In this document: positions 1 through 5,944 of the stretch, piece after piece
How positions within the stretch are numbered: position 1 is the stretch's first letter
Layout of the letters: every line of letters starts with the position of its first letter
Assembly: GCA_910579955.1 (NCBI GenBank)
Contig: CAJTWE010000042.1
Location: 1 to 11,304, forward strand
DNA length: 11,304 bases
Origin: an uncultured Ruminococcus sp.
GTDB lineage: Bacteria; Bacillota; Clostridia; Oscillospirales; Ruminococcaceae
Reading direction: 5' to 3'
Made by a program: the position numbers and the translations under genes
Notes under the pieces: generated by a model
Seen by the model: the letters and a program-made list of their open reading frames with translations, nothing else
Database searches by the model: none
What the model was told of the DNA's origin: nothing

Positions 1-855
1 CGCTCTTTCAAACTTACGGCTCATTATAATATAAATAACGATAGTTATTATACCAATAAAACCGTATATCATACAACGTGCTAAAACACTCCAAGTAGCA
101 TTGTTTAAAAGCGTGGTTATAGCTGTGTATGTCGTTCGCTCCTTGATTGCAAAGCTGCTTATTGCATCTGTACAAAGCAAATACACACAAGGTATTGCTG
201 TAAGCGCACTTCCACAGAAGAAACCTGTACCTATCCAATAAAGACGTCTTGCATTTCTGGTTCTCTCAATAAATGCAAGTACAAATGACATAATGATAAT
301 AGCTGCAAATAATAACCATTGAATCGGCGACAGATATTTTGCAGCTGTTTTTACTGCATTATTCTCGCTGATTGTTTTCATGTAAAATGCATCCATTCGC
401 TTTCCTATCGTGGAATTTGCATTTAAAATGGTTTCACTGAGCTTTTTGTCAAAAGCATCGTCCGGAGTATAGTTTATGGATTCAGCATATTCATGGAAGA
501 ATGTGGTTATGCTTTCTTCCAGTGCTGTATTATTTGTAACATAATCAGCTTCAATGCCGTTTATTTCATCTAAATATATGCCTACACGTCGGCACATTTC
601 ATCTTCTATCCACTCTTTGCTTATAGCGTCCATATAAACTTCTGCCGGTATCGCTGTTGTATTATACTGACTTCCAAAGTCGCTTTCAATTGAATTATAC
701 ACCTTATCCGCAAGCTTTTCTTCACGGATGATATTAGTGTAAATTCCGGAATTGCTTAAAAATGGAACAGCTGCCGAAGTCAGAATAAACGCTGACATAA
801 AGAACGAAAGCAGCACTGTAAGAAGAATTCGTCCTATAGTATAACCCTTGCTCAT
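1..855 (-). CDS. Multi-pass membrane protein of unknown function, third gene of sortase module (3' end cut off)
   Basis: I do not recognise this family. The frame is open for 285 codons from the ATG at 855 to the window edge, with no stop, so the C-terminus is missing. One hydrophobic segment lies at the N-terminus (about residues 8-33), followed by about 140 polar, acidic, probably extracytoplasmic residues (35-174). Three more hydrophobic segments follow at about 176-196, 205-228 and 258-278, and a basic stretch (SRKFER) at the visible end suggests little is missing. Its ATG overlaps the sortase stop by one base (TAATG), and a strong AGAAGGAGG site sits at 863-870 inside the sortase gene. 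This implies translational coupling. The topology, with a large outer domain plus a membrane bundle, would fit an accessory or sensor partner of the sortase and its substrate, but that role is inferred from position only. Confidence 0.85.
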   Translation of the reverse strand, partial: MSKGYTIGRILLTVLLSFFMSAFILTSAAVPFLSNSGIYTNIIREEKLADKVYNSIESDFGSQYNTTAIPAEVYMDAISKEWIEDEMCRRVGIYLDEINGIEADYVTNNTALEESITTFFHEYAESINYTPDDAFDKKLSETILNANSTIGKRMDAFYMKTISENNAVKTAAKYLSPIQWLLFAAIIIMSFVLAFIERTRNARRLYWIGTGFFCGSALTAIPCVYLLCTDAISSFAIKERTTYTAITTLLNNATWSVLARCMIYGFIGIITIVIYIIMSRKFERA

Positions 856-1550
856 TATTCTGCCTCCTTCTGATTATAGTAAACCATTTCTACAGGTTTG
901 CATACAACGCCTACACGCTTTTCGGAAGAACCGAATACCTGCATTTCACAGGTGTAAAGTGTAAGCTTTTCTTCTTTTGCAGGCAGAACATATTTTTTGT
1001 TATCAGCATTGAATTCAATTAGCTCTGATACCTCATATGTAAATCTTCCATACTGCGTATATAGAGTAACCTTGTCGCCTACAGCAGCTTTATTGAGTTT
1101 ATTAAAGAAAGTATTTACATGGGCATCTATAACGACGTTTCCCCCTGAACCTGCTGCTGTTGAAGATGTGGTTTGTACTGCTCCAAGCTCCAGAAGCTCA
1201 GCATTGCTGCCCCAATAAACAGGTACAGACATGCCTATTGATTCTATTTCCAGAACAGCATATTGTTCACCAAATACAGGGATAGTTACCTTACCCTCTG
1301 AGTATGTCTTGCCGTTATATTCAGTATCAATCTGATTGTTAACTATCTCAAGACCGCTGCTGGCAGAGCTTTTCATATTGTCCATAAAAGCGATTTTGGT
1401 AAATGTAGAAATCTTCTCATATGGACGTATCAGTACTGGGATTGCAATAGCTATACACAAAATAAGTATGAGCAGAGGCAGAACTATCTGAACTGTTCTG
1501 CTCATATATTGACTGTTATCTTCTGTTTTTTGTTTTTTATTTTTGCTCAT
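855..1550 (-). CDS. Sortase family transpeptidase (class D-like)
   Basis: This is a membrane-anchored cysteine transpeptidase, 231 aa. Sortases cleave a C-terminal sorting motif in exported proteins and attach them to the cell wall or to pilins. Visible features are a short charged N-terminus, one transmembrane anchor at about 18-41 (signal-anchor, so the domain is outside), then a sortase fold. The catalytic His is 144 in the DAHVNTFF block, the Cys is 201 in TLYTC, and the Arg is 212 in KRVGVVC. The spacing and the HxxTFF context resemble class D sortases, although the Gly usually found before the His is Ala143 here; the class call is tentative. I chose the ATG at 1550, 10 nt after the previous stop, with AGGGAG at the end of the upstream gene. 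An in-frame TTG at 1598 would add 16 residues and overlap that gene. The substrate is probably the product of the gene just upstream (1561-2331). Confidence 0.88.
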   Translation of the reverse strand: MSKNKKQKTEDNSQYMSRTVQIVLPLLILILCIAIAIPVLIRPYEKISTFTKIAFMDNMKSSASSGLEIVNNQIDTEYNGKTYSEGKVTIPVFGEQYAVLEIESIGMSVPVYWGSNAELLELGAVQTTSSTAAGSGGNVVIDAHVNTFFNKLNKAAVGDKVTLYTQYGRFTYEVSELIEFNADNKKYVLPAKEEKLTLYTCEMQVFGSSEKRVGVVCKPVEMVYYNQKEAE

Positions 1551-1560
1551 AGATGTCTCT

Positions 1561-2331
1561 TTACTCCCTGTTTTTCTTAGATCTGGTGATAAGTGCAATA
1601 CCTCCTACAGATAATAGCAGCATTGCTCCTGAAACAACTACCGGAATAGTGTAGGAATAACCTGTCGGATCAACAGTTACGCTCATAGATGTAACATTTA
1701 TAAGCTTGCCGTTTTCATCAACAGCGCTGACAACCAAATCATCTCCTGAAAGCTCATCAATGTTGAAGTTTATTCCAAACTCCTTGCCAACGTCCATAAA
1801 GTTTGCAAGAAGCTCTGCCTTATCTTCAGCGCTGAGAAGCTTTAAAACGCTGTTGCGTTCGCTTGGTGTCATGGAATTGATAAATTCCTGTTTTTCCTTA
1901 TCACTCATAGAGTTGAGATAATTTTTCTTTTCTTCCAGAGATGCGTTTATAAAATTACTGTCTGATTTGCGTGTAGTAACGGTAGTGGTTGTTGTCTCTT
2001 TGGAGTCGTTATTATTAGAAGGTGAAGTAGTAGTTGAAGCTGTTGGTGCTTTGATGCCGTACTGCTCTTCTATTTTTTTTGCAGCCTCTTCGTCGTACTG
2101 ATAAATCATGGAAATAGCCTTATCACACTGTTCAGAAGTATAATTTCCGCCTGAATAGGTGTTGATAGCCTGTTGAACCATCCAATCAGGCCAGCCTGCC
2201 GCATAAGCTGCGGCGATAACGTCGCCTACTGATGTAGCAGAAGCTGTCATACTTGTGCAAACTGGCATTGCAACAGCAATAACAGCAGCAATAGAAGCGG
2301 CAGCCTTTTTAAACTTTTTAGTATTCTTCAT
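1561..2331 (-). CDS. Secreted repeat protein with C-terminal sorting-signal-like anchor; putative sortase substrate
   Basis: No family recognised; 256 aa. The order of parts is: a basic N-terminus and hydrophobic signal peptide (1-32, likely cleaved after ASA); a helical region (about 34-95) with a GWPDWMVQQAI stretch; a Thr/Ser/Asn-rich linker (96-125) of the kind often O-glycosylated; four 12-residue repeats (131-178); a small acidic region (about 180-215); VDPTG at 220-224; a hydrophobic helix (about 226-249); and a positive tail RSKKNRE. The last three parts copy the layout of a sortase sorting signal, but the motif lacks the proline at position 2 of LPxTG. AAAGGA lies about 9 nt before the ATG. 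It is the first gene of the surface module, with its own promoter at 2401-2429, and the sortase gene follows after 10 nt. It is inferred to be the sortase's dedicated substrate; it might instead simply be a tail-anchored membrane protein. Confidence 0.85.
   Translation of the reverse strand: MKNTKKFKKAAASIAAVIAVAMPVCTSMTASATSVGDVIAAAYAAGWPDWMVQQAINTYSGGNYTSEQCDKAISMIYQYDEEAAKKIEEQYGIKAPTASTTTSPSNNNDSKETTTTTVTTRKSDSNFINASLEEKKNYLNSMSDKEKQEFINSMTPSERNSVLKLLSAEDKAELLANFMDVGKEFGINFNIDELSGDDLVVSAVDENGKLINVTSMSVTVDPTGYSYTIPVVVSGAMLLLSVGGIALITRSKKNRE
1564..1674 (-). other. C-terminal cell-wall-sorting-like signal (VDPTG, hydrophobic helix, basic tail)
   Basis: This encodes residues 220-256 of the surface protein: VDPTG, a short Y/S/T spacer, a helix of the PVVVSGAMLLL type, and a tail with Arg and two Lys. 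Apart from Asp where LPxTG has Pro (and Val for Leu), the layout matches Gram-positive sorting signals closely. Whether the neighbouring sortase accepts it is inference. Confidence 0.55.
1798..1941 (-). repeat. Four tandem 12-residue repeats encoded in the surface protein
   Basis: Residues 131-178 divide without gaps into SLEEKKNYLNSM, SDKEKQEFINSM, TPSERNSVLKLL and SAEDKAELLANF. The shared pattern is S/T at position 1, E/D at 4, K/R at 5, hydrophobic at 8 and 9, and M/L/F at 12. The S/T-x-x-E/D start is a helix N-capping box, so each unit probably forms a short helix that stacks on the next. The DNA copies have diverged, so this is an old protein repeat and not a recent DNA duplication. Confidence 0.75.
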
Positions 2332-2360
2332 AAGATATTATCCTTTCTGGTTGACATTAA

Positions 2361-2377
2361 GAACTTATTTTAAGTCC
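2361..2377 (-). other. Small hairpin in the 5' leader of the surface-module transcript
   Basis: In the RNA sense, GGACTTA and TAAGTTC form a 7-bp stem (one G-U pair) around an AAA loop, about 17 nt after the predicted transcription start and 30 nt before the ATG. There is no U-run after it, so it is not an intrinsic terminator. It may be an mRNA-stabilising 5' hairpin, or chance in AT-rich sequence. Confidence 0.3.
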
Positions 2378-2400
2378 TACGTGTATAGCCTTACACTTTC

Positions 2401-2429
2401 ATTATAATGCCTTTGAGTACAAATTGCAA
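2401..2429 (-). promoter_or_regulatory. Sigma-A-type promoter for the sortase module
   Basis: Read on the minus strand, TTGCAA (2424-2429) is a -35, followed by a 17-bp spacer and a perfect TATAAT (2401-2406). Transcription should start near 2394, giving a leader of about 60 nt before the ATG at 2331. The promoter sits in the 129-bp gap after rnr. I see no terminator in that gap, so rnr read-through could also reach the module. Confidence 0.72.
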
Positions 2430-2460
2430 GTGTTTCCATACATTTACACATACTTTTCAC

Positions 2461-4608
2461 TTACTCTCCAAGCTCGAAGTCTATATTACCGCTGTTTACA
2501 TCTGTTTTTACGCATCTTACTTTAACAGTGCTGCCAAGGCGGAATTCTCTGTCGCCAACTACTTCTTTGAAAGAGATATTCTCATCATTGTACCATTCGC
2601 CGTCCTCCGGAAGAGTTCTCACATGAACCATACCTTCAATAGAATTAGGCAGCTGTACATAAAAGCCAAAATCACTTATACCTGAAACTATGCCCTCGAA
2701 ATCCTCGCCTAAATGCTGCTGCATATATTCTGCTTTGTAGCAGTCCTCACAATCACGTTCGAGCATAATAGCTCTTACTTCTGCATCGCTTGATGATTTT
2801 GCTGCTTCCGTTACAAATGCTTTGTATCTTTTGCTGACCTTTTCAGCATTTTTACATTCGCACCAATAGCTCATTATGCGGTGAATTGCAAGATCGGGAT
2901 AACGGCGTATAGGCGATGTGAAGTGGGCGTAGTCTTTAAGTGCAAGTCCGAAATGACCAATAGGCTCTGTGTCATACTGAGCCTTTGCCATAGAACGAAG
3001 AACCATTATATTTATTACAGGATAAGCCGGTGTATCTTTAGCATTTTTCAGTATCTGAGCCAGATGAACTGGTTTTACATTTGAGAAGTCCGGAACACTT
3101 ATTCCAAGACGAACAAGTACATGTTCCAGATTTTCTATTTTTTCCATAGATGGCTTTTCGTGTATTCTGTATACAAAAGGCAGACCCTTATCAGCAGCAA
3201 ATTTAGCAGACGCTTCGTTTGCAAGGAGCATCATTTCTTCAATGATACATTCGCTTTTTCCACGGCTGCGAGGATTTACATCTACGCAAGTTCCCTGTTC
3301 ATTCAGAACGAGTTCACTTTCAGTTGTCTCTATCTCAGGAGCGCCGCGTCTTTCTCTTTCACGTATTCTGATATCGCAAAGCTCATTCATGATAGGTATC
3401 ATATGAGAAACTTCCGAGTATTTTAATTTTAGGAAATCATCGGCTTCTCCTGCCAAGATTTTATTTACTTCCTTATATACACCCTTTACACGGGAACGGA
3501 TGATCGTTTTTTTGAAATCATAGCTTACCAATTCGCCGAATTCATCAAGCTCCATAAGTGCAGAAAATGCAAATCTGTCTTCCTGCGGATTGAGTGAACA
3601 AATACCGTTTGAAAGTTCAGGCGGCAGCATAGGGATAACCTTATCAGCATAATAAACACTTGTACCACGGTCTATAGCGTCCATATCAAGAGGTGACTTT
3701 GGACGAACGTAGTGCGAAACATCTGCAATGTGAACGCCAAGGCGATAACCCTTTTCAGTTTTTTCAATAGAAACAGCATCATCAAGATCCTTTGAATATG
3801 CGCTGTCAATAGTAAAAATCGGCATTGGACGCAGGTCAATACGGTTAGATAATTCTTTCTCTGTTACTGATATTTCGCTGGGAACATTCTGCGCTTCTGC
3901 AAGTGCTTCAAAGGAAAATTCTTCTGTAACTCCGTGCAGAGCTATCATAGCTTTAGCACATGAATGCGCTGCTTGTGCACTTCCGAAGCTGAAAACCACC
4001 TTAGCCATGTGTTCAGAGTGTCTTTTTCCTCTTATGCATATCTCAGCCAAAACCTTATCGCCTTCGTTATAATCAACGCTTTGTCTGCGGTTTATGCGAA
4101 TAGGAGTTCTTGACATAGTATCCGGCAAAAGACAGAGAATGCCGTCCTCACAAACTATCTTGCCAGTAATACGGCTGTCGGCTTCTTCTATGATGTCAAC
4201 GACTTCGCCTTCCGGTTTTCCGCTTCTGGAAGGAATTTCTCTGTAAAGAACTCTGTCTCCGGGCATAGCACCGAGCAGGAATTTTCCGGGAATAAACACA
4301 TCATCAGAATCATCAAATTCAGGACGCACAAAACCAAACGTTCCGCTGAGTCTCACTACTTCCGCTGGATAATATCCAAATATTCGTGAAAGAGCAAGTC
4401 CCTTTTTTCTTATGCATACATCGCCTATACGTATCAATTCTTTAAGAGCGGCATTGTAAGCGGCGGGACTTCCTTTATTTATTTTGCATTTAGCTTCAAG
4501 CTCTTTTTTATCAAGGCACTTAGCGCCGGCTTTTTCCAGAGCCTTTAAAATTTTTCTAGTATAGCTTTCAATAAGCTCTTGTGGAATATTATTTCTTTTT
4601 TCATTCAT
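2461..4608 (-). CDS. rnr: Ribonuclease R (3'-5' exoribonuclease, RNB family)
   Basis: Processive cytoplasmic 3'-5' exonuclease that degrades structured RNA and takes part in mRNA and rRNA turnover. It has 715 aa, somewhat shorter than many homologues because it lacks a basic C-terminal tail. Order: N-terminal winged-helix-like region (about 1-75), cold-shock domains (SGTFGFVRPE near 88-97 onward and a second to about 205), RNB catalytic domain (about 255-580) and C-terminal S1 domain (about 636-713). The metal-binding aspartates are present as D268, D274, D276 and D277, and the conserved block HFTSPIRRYPDL is at 562-573. Two positions around the aspartates differ from the usual DGxDAKD pattern (Ser269 for Gly, Tyr271 for Asp). 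The ATG at 4608 has AGGAG about 11 nt upstream. The secG-rnr order is typical of Firmicutes, but smpB does not follow. A terminator ends 21 nt before the start codon, so the gene likely depends on read-through. Confidence 0.97.
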   Translation of the reverse strand: MNEKRNNIPQELIESYTRKILKALEKAGAKCLDKKELEAKCKINKGSPAAYNAALKELIRIGDVCIRKKGLALSRIFGYYPAEVVRLSGTFGFVRPEFDDSDDVFIPGKFLLGAMPGDRVLYREIPSRSGKPEGEVVDIIEEADSRITGKIVCEDGILCLLPDTMSRTPIRINRRQSVDYNEGDKVLAEICIRGKRHSEHMAKVVFSFGSAQAAHSCAKAMIALHGVTEEFSFEALAEAQNVPSEISVTEKELSNRIDLRPMPIFTIDSAYSKDLDDAVSIEKTEKGYRLGVHIADVSHYVRPKSPLDMDAIDRGTSVYYADKVIPMLPPELSNGICSLNPQEDRFAFSALMELDEFGELVSYDFKKTIIRSRVKGVYKEVNKILAGEADDFLKLKYSEVSHMIPIMNELCDIRIRERERRGAPEIETTESELVLNEQGTCVDVNPRSRGKSECIIEEMMLLANEASAKFAADKGLPFVYRIHEKPSMEKIENLEHVLVRLGISVPDFSNVKPVHLAQILKNAKDTPAYPVINIMVLRSMAKAQYDTEPIGHFGLALKDYAHFTSPIRRYPDLAIHRIMSYWCECKNAEKVSKRYKAFVTEAAKSSSDAEVRAIMLERDCEDCYKAEYMQQHLGEDFEGIVSGISDFGFYVQLPNSIEGMVHVRTLPEDGEWYNDENISFKEVVGDREFRLGSTVKVRCVKTDVNSGNIDFELGE

Positions 4609-4629
4609 TGTTTGTTTTTCTCCTAAGTT

Positions 4630-4669
4630 AAAAAAATTCCTGTGAAACAGATGAGCTGCATCACAGGAA
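4630..4669 (-). terminator. Intrinsic terminator (or attenuator) between secG and rnr
   Basis: On the minus strand a perfect 9-bp stem, TTCCTGTGA with TCACAGGAA (4661-4669 and 4637-4645), encloses a 15-nt loop and is followed at once by seven Ts (4630-4636). It begins 10 nt after the secG stop. The next 21 nt hold only the rnr ribosome binding site, so there is no room for a separate rnr promoter after it. It therefore probably terminates only part of the transcripts and lowers rnr relative to secG. Confidence 0.85.
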
Positions 4670-4678
4670 CTGTTTTCT

Positions 4679-4936
4679 TTATTTGTTGATCAGCGGCATT
4701 ACAATATCCATGAACAGAATCATGATAAAGAATAGAGTAGTCAGAACAGTAGTAAACTTTTTAAGTCTTGCTTCTTTGGTTCTGCCTCTGTTTTTGTCAT
4801 AGAAAGAATCATTTGTTGCACCGGACAGAGCAGATGTAGCATTCTGTGGCTTCTGTTCCTGCATCAAACAAATAATTGTAATAATCAGACATACCAGAAG
4901 GATAGCTGCGCCGATAATGATTTCTAAGGTTGTCAT
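4679..4936 (-). CDS. secG: Preprotein translocase subunit SecG
   Basis: Small inner-membrane subunit of the SecYEG protein-export channel, which stimulates SecA-driven translocation; 85 aa, a normal length. There are two transmembrane helices (about 5-25 and 61-82) joined by a polar cytoplasmic loop with the family pattern: MQEQK after helix 1, then a Gly/Ser-rich stretch, FYDKNRGRTKEARLKK and FTTVL leading into helix 2. The start is the ATG at 4936 with a strong AGGAGGAG 8 nt upstream. Its promoter is at 5032-5060, with a leader of about 90 nt that contains a 5-bp hairpin near its 5' end (5006-5022). A terminator follows the stop, separating it in part from rnr. Confidence 0.95.
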   Translation of the reverse strand: MTTLEIIIGAAILLVCLIITIICLMQEQKPQNATSALSGATNDSFYDKNRGRTKEARLKKFTTVLTTLFFIMILFMDIVMPLINK

Positions 4937-5031
4937 TTATGTCTCCTCCTTCATTATTTAATATTTTATCTGTTACATCATAAAACCGAAGATTTTTGAC
5001 ATAACTGTCCAGCATACGGACATTTAAATAC

Positions 5032-5060
5032 ATTATAGCATATAAAAATATTGATTGCAA
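5032..5060 (-). promoter_or_regulatory. Strong sigma-A promoter for secG(-rnr)
   Basis: On the minus strand, TTGCAA (5055-5060), a 17-bp spacer and TATAAT (5032-5037) with TGC directly before it give an extended -10 element. Runs of T and A just upstream of the -35 (5061-5077) resemble an UP element. The predicted start is near 5025. The -35 hexamer is identical to that of the sortase-module promoter. Confidence 0.8.
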
Positions 5061-5093
5061 GAGTTTTTTAAAAAAAACTTTTAAAGCTTGTTC

Positions 5094-5933
5094 TTATTTC
5101 TGTATTTTCATAGAAATGTCGAAGCACTTTACAGAGTGAGTAAGTGCGCCCAGTGAAATTATATCAACGCCTGTCTCAGCTATTTCACGAATATTAGCCT
5201 CAGTAACATTTCCGGAAGCCTCAAGAAGTGCCTGTCCGTTTGTTATCTGAACGGCTTTTTTCATATCCTCACAGCTCATGTTATCAAGCATGATTATTTC
5301 TGTATTTACATCAAGAGCTTCACGGAGTTCATCAAGAGTACGTACCTCGACCTCGATTTTCACCATGTGACCTATCTTCTGACGAAGTGCATTTACAGCG
5401 CCTGTGATGCTGCCGTATGCGTCAATGTGATTATCCTTGAGCATTGCACCGTCTGAAAGATTGTAGCGATGATTTCTGCCGCCGCCTACTGTAACGGCAT
5501 ATTTTTGAAGCTGTCTTAGTCCCGGAAGTGTTTTTCTTGTGTCGGTTATTTTAGCATTTGTACCTTCAACCAGATCTACGCAGCGGCGTGTTGCAGTAGC
5601 GATGCCGCTCATGTGCTGGAGAATGTTGAGCGCTGTACGTTCACCCTTTAGAAGTGTTCTTGTACTTCCTTTCATTTTGGCGATGATATCACCCTTCTTG
5701 ACATGGCTGCCGTCCTCAATGAGTATTTCCATCTGGAAATCTCCACCAACAAGTTCAAATACACGTTTTGCAATGGCAATTCCGCAGAGAACGCCGTCAT
5801 CCTTAGCGACATAGTATGCCTCAGCCTTATGTTCGTCGCTCAGAAGATAATCTGTAGCTACGTCTACGTAGTGAATATCCTCTTCAAGTGCGGTTGTAAT
5901 AATTTTATCAATGTAAAAGTTTTGAAGCAGCAT
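5094..5933 (-). CDS. nadC: Nicotinate-nucleotide pyrophosphorylase (quinolinate phosphoribosyltransferase)
   Basis: Converts quinolinate and PRPP to nicotinate mononucleotide, CO2 and PPi, the third step of de novo NAD synthesis; cytosolic. It has 279 aa, the usual length. Family blocks in order: ERTALNILQHMSGIAT (98-113), DTRKTLPGLR (131-140), KYAVTVGGGRNHRYNLSDG (144-162) followed by LKDNHI, EVEV (194-197), MLDN (215-218), EASGNV (238-243) and SLGALTHS (260-267). The Arg, His and Lys residues that bind quinolinate and PRPP are present in these blocks. The start is the ATG at 5933, 11 nt after the nadB stop, with AAGGAGAG overlapping that stop; the two genes are clearly one operon. No convincing terminator follows. 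A run of eight Ts at 5070-5077 has only a very weak hairpin before it. Confidence 0.97.
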   Translation of the reverse strand: MLLQNFYIDKIITTALEEDIHYVDVATDYLLSDEHKAEAYYVAKDDGVLCGIAIAKRVFELVGGDFQMEILIEDGSHVKKGDIIAKMKGSTRTLLKGERTALNILQHMSGIATATRRCVDLVEGTNAKITDTRKTLPGLRQLQKYAVTVGGGRNHRYNLSDGAMLKDNHIDAYGSITGAVNALRQKIGHMVKIEVEVRTLDELREALDVNTEIIMLDNMSCEDMKKAVQITNGQALLEASGNVTEANIREIAETGVDIISLGALTHSVKCFDISMKIQK

Positions 5934-5944
5934 AATTTCTCTCC

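Noticed and set aside
1551..1598. Upstream TTG start for the sortase with GGAGG in front
   Set aside because: It would overlap the surface-protein gene by 38 nt, and the GGAGG is simply part of that gene's coding sequence with only about 3 nt spacing. The ATG at 1550 gives a normal lysine-rich N-terminus ahead of the membrane anchor.
2239..2331. Lipoprotein signal at Cys25 of the surface protein
   Set aside because: The residues before the Cys (MPV) do not fit a lipobox (L-[AS]-[GA]-C), and an ASA signal-peptidase I site follows at 30-32.
4809..5060. 83-codon minus-strand ORF overlapping secG
   Set aside because: It is in another frame, runs through the secG promoter and leader, has no Shine-Dalgarno and matches no family.
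5061..5093. Intrinsic terminator after nadC
   Set aside because: There is a T8 run, but the only hairpin before it has three A/T-rich pairs; the AGTTTTT/AAAAACT symmetry has no U-run after it. These A/T runs are better explained as an UP element of the secG promoter.
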